A DNA stretch of 45,651 nucleotides from Patescibacteria group bacterium (GCA_015491245.1 WFWH01000021.1:1-45651), one strand, 5' to 3'; shown: positions 7,655 through 15,550, numbered from the stretch's first letter. A program made the numbers and translations. The notes: generated by a model not told the origin, from the sequence alone.

Positions 7655-9010
7655 CTAAGGATCATTTGAGGTGCGGGATTCTAAAACTTGGCGCGCAATT
7701 TCCTTGTAGCGCTCCACATGAGGCTGATCAAATGCATTTACCTCCAGCAGTGCTCCCACATACATCACCTGTAGCATGAGTATCTGGAGCAACACCCCAA
7801 TCGTATGGGCGTCCCGTGCCCCAAGACGCCAAGTGCAGTACGGCAAGGCGCGCTCGCGATACGCGCCCTGTATCCCCATCAAAATTGCGCGAGAAACATC
7901 CGAGGCGCTACGATCCGCAATCATCTCTACCGCGGTGGGAAATACCCTCCCCTCTTCGGACGGTATGCGCGCCGCGGTACCATCCTCTTCTTCTACGGTA
8001 ACAAACGAGGTCACTTTATCTTTCGGTCCGCCAAGGTACAACTGTCCCACAGAATGCAAATCGGTGGAGCCGACCGAAACAGTAGGGGTAAAGCCCGCTT
8101 CCACCACCTCTCCCCGCACATTGTGTAATTTACCCAAACTCTCGCCCACGAGCTGCCGATACCATTTCCCCACCGACTCTAGCGCAGGAGAAAAAGTGAA
8201 AAAATCCAAAATGCGATGCCCCGACTGATAGGCATGGAAGAGAAATATCGCGCTCTGGTAAGCGCGGTCTTCTTCTTTTTCCCCCTCGAGCGCCATGAGC
8301 GCTTCTTGCGCCCCACGGCGAAGAGACGCAATATCGCACCCTGCAAGCGCAAGCGGCACCAATCCCACCGCGGTAAAAACGCTATAGCGCCCACCCACCA
8401 TAGGAGGGTGCGGCACCACGCACACACCGGCAGCACGCGCCGCCTCCGCGAGAGGGGAGTGGTCCTCACTAATGACCACTACCCTCCCCTTTCCCGCTGT
8501 GCCAAATTTTTCCGTAAGTGCTGCAATGAGCAGCTCTGCGTTGAAAACCGTTTCCGTGGTGTTGCCCGACTTACTCACTACAACCATTACGATTTCTTCC
8601 GGTAGTTGCAGCGCATCGATAAGCGCTTTTCCGCGCGCAAGTGCCTGGGCATCTACGGTATCAAAAAAAACCATCCGAGGGGTGTTGTAGCTATCTTGAG
8701 TGGGAAATTGCGTCGCATGAAATCCACCCAGTGCGTCATATACCGCGCGCGTTCCTAAGTTAGAGCCGCCGATGCCTATCACCACCACGTAGCGCAGAGA
8801 AGACGTGCGCAGCTGCGCCACCGCTTCTTGTGCCTGCGCCGTGTGCGCTTCGTCGTGAGGGGCAAGAAGCGAAGCCTCAGGAGCTTCTCGCTGCCGCGCT
8901 GTATATATCCGCTGGAGCTTTTCTCGGTACCGCTCCATACCTCTGCTCGCTCCGGCAGCTGATATAGTTTCTGCGCCTGTGTCCGAAGAGAAGATTTCAA
9001 GGTTCACCAT
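7655..9010 (-). CDS. pgi: Glucose-6-phosphate isomerase
   Basis: Interconverts glucose-6-P and fructose-6-P. Key segments are VVVIGIGGSNLGTRAVYDAL, VVVSKSGNTTETVFNAELL (phosphate-binding SKSGNT), VGGRYSVFTAVGL, LGKLHNVRGEV and the C-terminal NAFDQPHVERYKEIA, typical of the shorter bacterial and archaeal-type Pgi of about 450 residues. The frame runs back to a GTG at 9052, but the ATG at 9010 (451 aa) is preferred since the extra 14 residues are not family-like. No Shine-Dalgarno at either start. It lies directly downstream of the LOG gene on the same strand. Confidence 0.92.
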   Translation of the reverse strand: MVNLEIFSSDTGAETISAAGASRGMERYREKLQRIYTARQREAPEASLLAPHDEAHTAQAQEAVAQLRTSSLRYVVVIGIGGSNLGTRAVYDALGGFHATQFPTQDSYNTPRMVFFDTVDAQALARGKALIDALQLPEEIVMVVVSKSGNTTETVFNAELLIAALTEKFGTAGKGRVVVISEDHSPLAEAARAAGVCVVPHPPMVGGRYSVFTAVGLVPLALAGCDIASLRRGAQEALMALEGEKEEDRAYQSAIFLFHAYQSGHRILDFFTFSPALESVGKWYRQLVGESLGKLHNVRGEVVEAGFTPTVSVGSTDLHSVGQLYLGGPKDKVTSFVTVEEEDGTAARIPSEEGRVFPTAVEMIADRSASDVSRAILMGIQGAYRERALPYCTWRLGARDAHTIGVLLQILMLQVMYVGALLEVNAFDQPHVERYKEIARQVLESRTSNDP

Positions 9011-9053
9011 ACGATGGAACTTTATGGTAGCTACCGTACTTTCATACTGCACG

Positions 9054-9827
9054 CTACATATCTGCGTTTTTGGACGTTTTTTTTCGGGTACGATGCGTGG
9101 CGGGCAAATCGACGAGAGAGAGCACCAATTGGTGGGCCTCGTGGGCGGAATTCACCACGTGCAGTATGTCTATATCCTTTGCATCTATGGTTTGGTAGCG
9201 TTCCAGGAGCGTGGTGCGGAAAAATTGCAGTAGCGGTTCCCAATAGGCACGCCCCACAAGGATAATGGGGAGATTTTTTATTTTTTTGGTTTGGACCAAG
9301 GTAAGTATCTCAAACATCTCATCGAGCGTCCCAAAACCGCCCGGAAAATAGATGTACACTTCCGAGGCAAATGCGAGCGACACTTTTCGCGTAAAAAAGT
9401 AATGAAAAGATTCTGAGTCCGTAACGTACTGATTGAGATTTTGCTCTTCCGGCAAGAGAATGTTAAGCCCCACAGAAGCGCCGCCGCCCTCACGCGCGCC
9501 GCGGTTCGCCGCTTCCATAATGCCGCCCCCGCCGCCAGTAATAACGGCAAAGCCACTCTCGGCGAGCAGCTTCCCTAATGCGCGCGCTTCGTGGTAGTAG
9601 GGAGAATCTTCAGGCGCGCGCGCCGATCCGAAAATGCTCGCGGCAAGATCGTACTTGCGCAAAAGCTCAAATCCCTGAACAAATTCGGCGATAATTTTAA
9701 AGATGCGCCACGAAGAGACAGTGTCGGATTCGCGATCGCTCAGTATCTCCTCCTCTACGCGGCAACGCCCGCCGTAAGGGCGCACATACTCCTCGCGAGA
9801 ATCATGAGTTTTAAAGATGCGCGGCAT
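9054..9827 (-). CDS. LOG-family protein (TIGR00730-type, cytokinin riboside phosphoribohydrolase-like)
   Basis: Rossmann-like protein with both LOG hallmarks: GGGGGIMEAANRGAREGGG and PGGFGTLDEMFEIL (the PGGxGTxxE motif). Members hydrolyse nucleoside 5'-monophosphates to base and ribose-5-P; older annotation as lysine decarboxylase is misleading. A start at 9881 is possible, but the ATG at 9827 is chosen because an extended -10 (TGCTACAAT) ends 9 nt upstream, which would give a leaderless mRNA beginning at this ATG. Length is then 257 aa. It sits inside the pentose phosphate cluster; ribose-5-P release would fit, but that link is inference. Confidence 0.85.
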   Translation of the reverse strand: MPRIFKTHDSREEYVRPYGGRCRVEEEILSDRESDTVSSWRIFKIIAEFVQGFELLRKYDLAASIFGSARAPEDSPYYHEARALGKLLAESGFAVITGGGGGIMEAANRGAREGGGASVGLNILLPEEQNLNQYVTDSESFHYFFTRKVSLAFASEVYIYFPGGFGTLDEMFEILTLVQTKKIKNLPIILVGRAYWEPLLQFFRTTLLERYQTIDAKDIDILHVVNSAHEAHQLVLSLVDLPATHRTRKKTSKNADM

Positions 9828-9836
9828 GGTGCTGGT

Positions 9837-9842
9837 ATTGTA
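9837..9842 (-). promoter_or_regulatory. Extended -10 box of the LOG gene
   Basis: TGC-TACAAT on the minus strand, 9 nt before the ATG at 9827. This predicts leaderless transcription. Confidence 0.6.
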
Positions 9843-9944
9843 GCACGGACCTGCCGCTTCCCTATCCCCTGCGTGCGCCATGGGGCTGCGCCAGAGCGTA
9901 GCAATCGCTCACGAGAGGCGCGGCGTGCAGAGAGACGCACCCAC

Positions 9945-10712
9945 TCACTCACGGGCACGCTGCGGCAACAACGCGCAGTCAGTAACTACCTGCACCTCCC
10001 GCATAGAGTGGATGACGCACACCGGAAGGCGCGCACGCCGGCACGCTTTTTCGTTAAGCGCCTGCCGCAGGCGCCGACACTTCTTGCTACCCACTGCGTA
10101 CAATGTGGCGTGATCCACCTTTTTCTGCAAAAAAGCGGCAGTGGCGGTAATACGGCGTGGATGGACAGTAATCCCTTTCGGTAATAGGAGCGGGGCGACC
10201 CATGCAGAACTACCCTCACTGAAAAGCGCTTCCTCAAACCGCGTACCGCGCGCCCCGGGCAAAAGGCCCGCAGTGTGGCCGTCTTCCCCCATACCAAGCA
10301 CCGCGACAATTTTCGCCGAAGGATGCGCTGCGAGCCACGCGCGCCACGCACGCGCTATGCGGCGCGCAAGTGCGGCAGCACCCTCGCCGCGCTCCGGCAC
10401 TGTGGGAATAATCTCCCACCCCACCTGTACACAATTGCGGTAAAAATCCGTAGTGGTGAACTGTAGAAAATTGTTGTTTTGCGGATCGCGCGTAACGCGG
10501 TCGTCTAGCATGGAAACTGCCCCCACGGAACCGCGACAGAGAGGTGAGATATTCATGCACGCAAGCGCCGAACCGCCGGAGAGGAGAAGTAACACGGGGA
10601 TGTGGCGGTCCCTCTCACGCTCAAGCACATCGCACACCAACTGGCTACACTTCTCACGCACGCGAGATGCGGGATACGTATGGAGCGTAATGCGGGGAGA
10701 AATCCTACGCAT
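9945..10712 (-). CDS. pgl: 6-phosphogluconolactonase (DevB/SOL type)
   Basis: Second step of the oxidative pentose phosphate pathway: hydrolysis of 6-phosphogluconolactone. Motifs are VLLLLSGGSALACMN, SMLDDRVTRDPQNNNFLQF and VLGMGEDGHTAGLLPGA (GMGxDGHTxSLFPG in the family). The ATG at 10712 overlaps the gnd stop by 8 nt (an alternative ATG at 10721 overlaps more), so translation is coupled to gnd. The upstream extension to 10775 only reads gnd out of frame. About 255 residues, of normal size, with a highly basic C-terminal third. Confidence 0.88.
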   Translation of the reverse strand: MRRISPRITLHTYPASRVREKCSQLVCDVLERERDRHIPVLLLLSGGSALACMNISPLCRGSVGAVSMLDDRVTRDPQNNNFLQFTTTDFYRNCVQVGWEIIPTVPERGEGAAALARRIARAWRAWLAAHPSAKIVAVLGMGEDGHTAGLLPGARGTRFEEALFSEGSSAWVAPLLLPKGITVHPRRITATAAFLQKKVDHATLYAVGSKKCRRLRQALNEKACRRARLPVCVIHSMREVQVVTDCALLPQRARE

Positions 10713-11640
10713 GGTGCCCATCCTGCGCCGCGCGGGGTGCCGTATCCGCTGCAGCCACTGTGGGATGGCTACCAAACTGTGCGCGCAAAGCCGCCACCAT
10801 TTTCATGGCAAAGGAGGGGGTGGTACGGCTTGCTTTTCTTTCCCGCAGGGCGGTTTCCAATGCAGGCATGTGCGCGAGGCGCGCCAATTCCTCCATCTCT
10901 TCCTCGGTGTCGCCTCGTGGTACCGTACCGGCAATTTTTTTCAGACCGGGGTCTTCTTCCCACGCTTTTTGCGCCCACCGCGTGAGGGCGCCCTCAATAA
11001 TGGAACCGTGGTTGTATACCGAGAGCACCGTGCCAATATCGGTACCAAACAACCCACGCGCTTTCTCCAGCGCACCCACTCCCTCCCCCAACGCCTGCAT
11101 CATGCCGTACTCTATGCCGTTGTGCACCATCTTTACAAAATGCCCCGCGCCGCTCTCTCCCACGTAGCCGTAGCCCCCTTCTTGCGCCAAATCGCGGAAT
11201 ACTTGCTCCACACGCGCCACTGCCTCCCGTGGGCCACCCACCATGAGGGTGGCGCCGGTGCGGGCGCGCACGGTGCCGCCGGAGACACCCACATCAATGA
11301 AGTGCAGGCCCAATGCGCGCGCACGCTCTGCGCGAGCGCGCGTTTCCTCAAAAAAGGTGTTGCCGCCGTCCACCACCGTGTCGCCACTTTCCAAGAGAGG
11401 GAAGAGCTCCTGCACTACCCCTTCTACATGGCGCCGCTGCACCATAATGAACACGAGGCGAGGCGCGGAAAGGCGCCGCACCAGATCGGCAATATTCTCT
11501 GCGCCCTCGGCACCAGCTTGTGCCGCGCGTGCCACCGCCTCCGCATTCACGTCGTAGGCAACTACCTCATGCCCTTTTTCCAAAAGAAGCGCCACCATGC
11601 CGCTCCCCATGCGGCCGAGGCCGATAAAGCCAACCTGCAT
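10705..11640 (-). CDS. gnd: 6-phosphogluconate dehydrogenase, decarboxylating (short, GndA/YqeC-like type)
   Basis: Oxidises and decarboxylates 6-phosphogluconate to ribulose-5-P. The Rossmann nucleotide site is MQVGFIGLGRMGSGMV. Further segments are DTVVDGGNTFFEETRARA, DVGVSGGTVRARTGATLMVGG and GAGHFVKMVHNGIEYGMMQA, which holds the catalytic Lys and the His-Asn pair. At 311 aa it is the short form (about 300, versus about 470 for the enterobacterial dimeric form), often NAD-preferring in known members. It is the first gene left of the CRISPR locus; its partner zwf is on the far side, 8 kb away, on the same strand. Confidence 0.92.
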   Translation of the reverse strand: MQVGFIGLGRMGSGMVALLLEKGHEVVAYDVNAEAVARAAQAGAEGAENIADLVRRLSAPRLVFIMVQRRHVEGVVQELFPLLESGDTVVDGGNTFFEETRARAERARALGLHFIDVGVSGGTVRARTGATLMVGGPREAVARVEQVFRDLAQEGGYGYVGESGAGHFVKMVHNGIEYGMMQALGEGVGALEKARGLFGTDIGTVLSVYNHGSIIEGALTRWAQKAWEEDPGLKKIAGTVPRGDTEEEMEELARLAHMPALETALRERKASRTTPSFAMKMVAALRAQFGSHPTVAAADTAPRAAQDGHHA

Positions 11641-11701
11641 ACGAAAAAATATTGCCGGTTACCCCTCCAGTGTACCCCGCCCCGCACAAACCGCCAAATC
11701 T

Positions 11702-11731
11702 TTGGCATTTTGCACATATGAGTGGTATGGT
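11702..11731 (+). promoter_or_regulatory. Promoter of the small secreted-type ORF
   Basis: TTGGCA (11702-11707), an 18-nt spacer, TATGGT (11726-11731) preceded by TGG (extended -10). Expected start near 11738, 24 nt before the ATG at 11762. Confidence 0.55.
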
Positions 11732-11761
11732 TATCGGCAGCGTAACAAACAGGAGAGAGAG

Positions 11762-12052
11762 ATGCGTCGCCATCTTTTCGCGGCAGCAATCGCCGCCGCC
11801 TCATCACTCGCTGATGGCAACTTCGCCTTCGGCCAGGAGAAGGCGCACGCAGCGGTGGCATCCGCAGCAGCAGCGTGGGGCGAACGGCTCCGCGAGAATC
11901 CTTCGCTCCTCTTCGGCCCGGGACGCTCAGCGTCGCCGCGGACCGAAAAGAAAGGCCCCAAAAGAGGAGCGAACTGTAAGTGGGACCCAAAACAGGTCCC
12001 TTGGGCCATTTTCCACTGCTGCCCCAACAAAAGGAGCGACTTGGTGTCCTGA
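11762..12052 (+). CDS. Small hypothetical protein with a signal-like N-terminus, beside the CRISPR array
   Basis: A 96-residue ORF with a good Shine-Dalgarno (CAGGAGAGAG just before the ATG), an extended -10 promoter and a terminator 24 nt after its stop, so it looks like an independent transcription unit. The N-terminus (MRRHLFAAAIAAASSLADG) resembles a weak signal peptide. An Ala-rich part follows, then a basic segment around residues 60-70 and a Cys/Trp-containing tail (NCKWD, FHCC). No family recognised. It is the only + strand gene between gnd and zwf, and the use of a Shine-Dalgarno differs from the leaderless neighbours. It could be a cargo gene of the inserted segment or a chance ORF. 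Confidence 0.45.
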   Translation: MRRHLFAAAIAAASSLADGNFAFGQEKAHAAVASAAAAWGERLRENPSLLFGPGRSASPRTEKKGPKRGANCKWDPKQVPWAIFHCCPNKRSDLVS

Positions 12053-12075
12053 ACGAAAACTGTATTTTCGGATCA

Positions 12076-12113
12076 AAGAGCCGCTCGCAGGAGTCTGCAG
12101 CGGCTCTTATTTC
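12076..12113 (+). terminator. Stem-loop terminator after the small ORF
   Basis: AAGAGCCGCT (12076-12085) pairs with AGCGGCTCTT (12099-12108). The loop can pair further (GCAG-GAGT-CTGC), and ATTTC follows. The U run is short. Confidence 0.6.
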
Positions 12114-12141
12114 ACAGAGATTCTTATTACGCGGAGTCGGA

Positions 12142-12177
12142 TGCGCCGGAGGAAAAACATGAAAAACCTCCGGCGCA
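12142..12177. terminator. Perfect 11-bp inverted repeat at the distal end of the CRISPR array
   Basis: TGCGCCGGAGG (12142-12152) and CCTCCGGCGCA (12167-12177) around a 14-nt A-rich loop. It lies 33 bp beyond the last (oldest) repeat and would end pre-crRNA transcription coming from the right. There is no U run on either strand, so termination is inferred. Confidence 0.5.
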
Positions 12178-12210
12178 CTCCCATAGTACCACATTAATAC
12201 CCGCTCTTGA

Positions 12211-13309
12211 ATTTACATAAGTAGAAATTTTATATAAGGATTAGACAGGAAGCAAGCAGATCTTGCAATAATTATCTACATAAGTAGAAATTTTATATAA
12301 GGATTAGACACGCATTGCGTTTGCTACCTCCAAAATCTACATAAGTAGAAATTTTATATAAGGATTAGACAGCATAATAATTTCTGCGAGGACAGAAAAT
12401 CTACATAAGTAGAAATTTTATATAAGGATTAGACATGCGCAGTGAGCTCGCAGCCCTTGGATCTACATAAGTAGAAATTTTATATAAGGATTAGACCTGC
12501 ATAGGAATATGCAGAGCGTGGCAATCTACATAAGTAGAAATTTTATATAAGGATTAGACTGGTGCTTTGTGAAGTAGTAGACGGATCTACATAAGTAGAA
12601 ATTTTATATAAGGATTAGACGGGAAGGAGTGCACGCAATGCGTCCGAATCTACATAAGTAGAAATTTTATATAAGGATTAGACGATGTCAACGCCCATCC
12701 ACTGGTTCATATCTACATAAGTAGAAATTTTATATAAGGATTAGACTCCCTCTGCTGCGGTAATCGACATTAATCTACATAAGTAAAAATTTTATATAAG
12801 GATTAGACTGCGCAACCGTCACATCATGATCAGGATCTACATAAGTAGAAATTTTATATAAGGATTAGACCCGCAAGTGTGGTGAGCCGCTAACTACCAT
12901 CTACATAAGTAGAAATTTTATATAAGGATTAGACAGGGACGCCGGTGTGCGTTTGCCCATCATCTACATAAGTAGAAATTTTATATAAGGATTAGACTCG
13001 CAAAAAATGGCTCAACAAAGCCGATCTACATAAGTAGAAATTTTATATAAGGATTAGACCTGGCGGGTTGAGCAGGAGCGGCGGCTATCTACATAAGTAG
13101 AAATTTTATATAAGGATTAGACGCCAGAATAGCCAAACTAGCTGGTTTATCTACATAAGTAGAAATTTTATATAAGGATTAGACTGGCAAAAACAACTTC
13201 ACCGCAGTAGAATCTACATAAGTAGAAATTTTATATAAGGATTAGACTGGTCCGCTCTATGTCTTCGCGGGTAATCTACATAAGTAGAAATTTTATATAA
13301 GGATTAGAC
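12211..13309 (-). CRISPR. Type V-A CRISPR array, 18 repeats and 17 spacers
   Basis: Repeats are 36 nt with spacers of 25-28 nt. On the minus strand each repeat begins GTCTAATCCTTATATAAAA and ends with the Cas12a handle AATTTCTACTTATGTAGAT, which forms the stem UCUAC/GUAGA with loop UUAU, so crRNAs read leftward. Repeat starts (+ coordinates): 12211, 12274, 12335, 12399, 12461, 12524, 12585, 12648, 12711, 12773, 12835, 12899, 12962, 13024, 13087, 13149, 13212, 13274. Sixteen repeats are identical. The repeat at 12211 has C to T at 12213, as expected of the oldest, trailer-end repeat. The one at 12773 has G to A at 12786. The array is AT-rich against GC-rich surroundings. No spacer repeats another. 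Confidence 0.99.
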
Positions 13310-13400
13310 AGCTGATATGGCCTTGTTGAGCCATTTTCTGGAAAGGGGCGATAAATTATTTTCCAAAAAATCTTTATTTTTATTCACCCCCCTCATAGAA
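13310..13400 (-). promoter_or_regulatory. CRISPR leader (AT-rich, adjacent to the first repeat)
   Basis: This lies upstream of the first transcribed repeat on the minus strand. It is AT-rich, with T/A runs (GATTTTTTGGAAAATAATTT on the minus strand), as leaders usually are, but no confident -35/-10 pair could be fixed. Bases 13318-13340 match the spacer at 12998-13023 in the opposite orientation (see findings). The rest of the gap up to cas2 (13401-13657) holds a GC-rich hairpin and no convincing gene. Confidence 0.6.
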
Positions 13401-13435
13401 AGACCGAGGTTTTGCTTTTGAAGCGGTGGAAATAC

Positions 13436-13470
13436 GGGGCGGAGGGAGCACCTATCGGCTTCCCCGCCCC
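13436..13470 (-). terminator. GC-rich hairpin between cas2 and the leader
   Basis: GGGGCG..GGGAG (13436-13448) pairs with CTTCCCCGCCCC (13459-13470) with a small bulge. Placed about 190 bp after the cas2 stop, it may end the cas operon before the leader. There is no U run. Confidence 0.4.
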
Positions 13471-13657
13471 GAAATTCCCATGAAAGAGGTGGGCGCGCCG
13501 AGCGCCGCCGCTTTACAACCTCTTATTACACAACTCAACCGGGCCGTCTAAACAATCCTTACACTGAAACTTCCACCTATGCCATTGCCGCCTCACTTCC
13601 CTCCATTTTCGCAGAGGAAAGTGAAACGGTACGGTATGGAATTTTCAATGTGCTTTC

Positions 13658-13939
13658 CTACGTGAATACCAGCACCTCCCCTTCTTCATTCGCCGCCGCA
13701 CCGTATCGGATTACCTTTTTCCTATCCGCCGGAGTGACCGGAATAATAAGTATGCTGTCGGCGCCGGTAAACTTCTTCTTATATTTTAATTCTACCTCAG
13801 CAAGGATATTTTGCAACACCCGCTCACTGTGGCGTACCTCAAACACCGAGTACTGCAGGCGGCGCCCATAGCGCGAAAGAAATTTGGCGAACTTCGCCCG
13901 CAACTTATCGTCTGAAAAATCGTAAGCTACCAGCAGCAT
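13658..13939 (-). CDS. cas2: Cas2, CRISPR adaptation protein
   Basis: A 93-residue ferredoxin-fold protein that bridges Cas1 dimers in the spacer-integration complex. The N-terminal beta strand ends in the conserved Asp (MLLVAYDFSDDKLRAKF). LQYSVFEVRHSERVLQNIL and a C-terminal IPVTPADRKKVIRYG follow. Length is usual (85-100). Its start overlaps the end of cas1 by 13 nt, and it is the last cas gene before the leader and array. Confidence 0.95.
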   Translation of the reverse strand: MLLVAYDFSDDKLRAKFAKFLSRYGRRLQYSVFEVRHSERVLQNILAEVELKYKKKFTGADSILIIPVTPADRKKVIRYGAAANEEGEVLVFT

Positions 13940-14973
13940 ACTCCGTGTGGATCCTCACTCCCCTCCCCCTTGGCGGGTGACGCCTCCGTCGGTAAAAACG
14001 CCGAGGGGGCGCGCGTATATTTACGCACGTCAAACTCTCTCAAAGGATGCCGCCCGGGCAGCATGATATGACGATAAAGCCCTTGTATATAAGCATAAAT
14101 ATCCTCCTTTCTCTCCATGATGGCATCGCTGAAGATGCGATAGTACTTCGGCGCCGCATTCCACGGGAGAGCGTAACCGCCCTGCTTCGTTTTGCAGAAA
14201 TCCTCTTCTTTTATCCGGCCCAACCGGTACGCTTTTAACAGCGCCCTGTCCACGAGACAACGGAACGGTTCCACCGTATCCACCACCAATGATTTTCGGG
14301 CAAAAAACAACTGGTGGTATACCCCCTTGTAGAGGTCAAAGCCGTAGGTGCGCAGCAGCGCCTCGGAGAAATTCCCCAACAAGGTGTATCCGATGTCCAA
14401 CAAAAGATTGGGTATGTCCTCTTTTGCGCGCGGCGCGCGGCGCCGCCACCCTATTTCATGGAAAAACCGCCGGAAAAAGCTGCGTGAAGAAGACCCCTCT
14501 ATGCCCAACAATGCCGCGCGATCTTTTGCCGCGCGCACCTGCTCCAGTATCCGCCGCACGTCGCTTTGGCGCGCGTCTTTTCCCAAAAGGCGCAATTGGT
14601 TTTTTATCTTGTTGGCGACTATGTGTTTTGCAATGAAGAAATTTTCTTCCTCGGAAAGCGCATACTGCCGCATCCGCAAAAGATAGTTCCCCTCCGCGCC
14701 CCCTCCCAAAGAAGCGTACGTACGGTAGTTTTGGTTCAAAAAAAAGAAAGAAACTCCCAGCTCCACCCCCTTGCGCAGCAAGACGCTGGTAAAAGACATC
14801 TCTCCGACAAAAAATACCGCAAGGGCCCTGTGGCACGATGCGCGGTTAACCACCTTTCCGTCTTTGCTGAACACAATATGGTCATTCTGAAACCGCACCG
14901 CGGTTTCACCCTTGTGTGCCCGCGCATCAATAAAAAGTATTTGCTTTTCTTTAAAATCCGCAGGGGAAAGCAT
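13927..14973 (-). CDS. cas1: Cas1, CRISPR integrase
   Basis: Metal-dependent integrase that inserts prespacers at the leader-proximal repeat. Catalytic residues are visible: E159 in LLGIEGSSSR, H220 in YKGVYHQ, and D232/E235 in VVDTVEPFR. An N-terminal beta domain precedes the helical catalytic domain. At 348 aa it is of normal length, with a 20-residue Pro/Gly/Glu-rich tail that runs over the cas2 start. It follows cas4 by 28 nt. Confidence 0.96.
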   Translation of the reverse strand: MLSPADFKEKQILFIDARAHKGETAVRFQNDHIVFSKDGKVVNRASCHRALAVFFVGEMSFTSVLLRKGVELGVSFFFLNQNYRTYASLGGGAEGNYLLRMRQYALSEEENFFIAKHIVANKIKNQLRLLGKDARQSDVRRILEQVRAAKDRAALLGIEGSSSRSFFRRFFHEIGWRRRAPRAKEDIPNLLLDIGYTLLGNFSEALLRTYGFDLYKGVYHQLFFARKSLVVDTVEPFRCLVDRALLKAYRLGRIKEEDFCKTKQGGYALPWNAAPKYYRIFSDAIMERKEDIYAYIQGLYRHIMLPGRHPLREFDVRKYTRAPSAFLPTEASPAKGEGSEDPHGVCCW

Positions 14974-15001
14974 ATACTGAAATCCTTATCATCGCCGCCC
15001 G

Positions 15002-15544
15002 CTACCACGCCAAGTTGCCGTAGATGCTACGCGCACCGCGCGCATCCACCTCCCTCTTTACCAAATCGCGCGCATTGAGCGCGCGCATGGCGCGCAGCAC
15101 CTCTTCCAGCTCTTTCCTGTCCTCGGCGCCGGGCAGGGGTATGCGGTAGCGTTTGTTGTCCTCCAGAGAATGGAGTGAAATTTTCTCCACTGGCATCCCG
15201 CCCTCCTCCAGCGCATACACCTGCGCATATATTTGCAAGACGTAGCCGCGGTACACCGCTTTTATCCTCGTCTTGCGCTCTATGAGATGCCGCGTGCGCG
15301 CATCATAAATATCAATGCGCCCTCCCACCTGCAGAGCCTCCGACCATGCATACAAGCCGGAAAGAACCTGCCGACTGGTGCTGTAGGTTCCCGCATCCAG
15401 ATTTTCGTGCAGCAATTTCCCTTTTACCTGCGGCTGCTGCTTATACGTCGCATCGGCATAGCCCATGTGCGCCCCGTGCAGGTAGAGCGATGCGCTGCTG
15501 AAAAGGAAATCGTTGATTTGCGAGAAGGTAATGTATTGCTCCAT
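15002..15544 (-). CDS. cas4: Cas4 nuclease, type V-A form, lacking all Fe-S cysteines
   Basis: RecB-like nuclease that helps select and trim PAM-bearing prespacers. The nuclease core is intact: H46 in KLLHENLD, D78 in GGRIDIYD, E89 and K91 in LIERKTR, and the QxxxY helix (Q104, LQIYAQVY). In other type V Cas4 proteins a Cys follows the first helix (FIFCPRS), and three more lie in the C-terminal C..C.Y..LC segment, binding a [4Fe-4S] cluster. Here the matching regions read FLFSSASLYLH and ARSIYGNLAW, and the whole 180-residue protein contains no Cys. Start is ATG at 15542-15544, with AAGGGA just upstream next to a strong hairpin. Lies 102 nt after cas12a. Confidence 0.93.
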   Translation of the reverse strand: MEQYITFSQINDFLFSSASLYLHGAHMGYADATYKQQPQVKGKLLHENLDAGTYSTSRQVLSGLYAWSEALQVGGRIDIYDARTRHLIERKTRIKAVYRGYVLQIYAQVYALEEGGMPVEKISLHSLEDNKRYRIPLPGAEDRKELEEVLRAMRALNARDLVKREVDARGARSIYGNLAW

Positions 15545-15550
15545 GTTCCC

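Noticed and set aside
11652-12197. Several overlapping frames at the left edge of the CRISPR insertion
   Set aside because: Only the frame starting at 11762 has a promoter, Shine-Dalgarno and terminator; the others are Pro/Ser/Arg-rich shadows.
12310-12647. Match between two spacers (ACGCATTGCGT versus its reverse complement)
   Set aside because: The word is itself almost a palindrome, so the 11-nt cross-match is trivial.
13470-13657. Stop-free + strand frame through the space between hairpin and cas2
   Set aside because: It runs on into the antisense of cas2, has no credible start or Shine-Dalgarno, and matches nothing recognisable.
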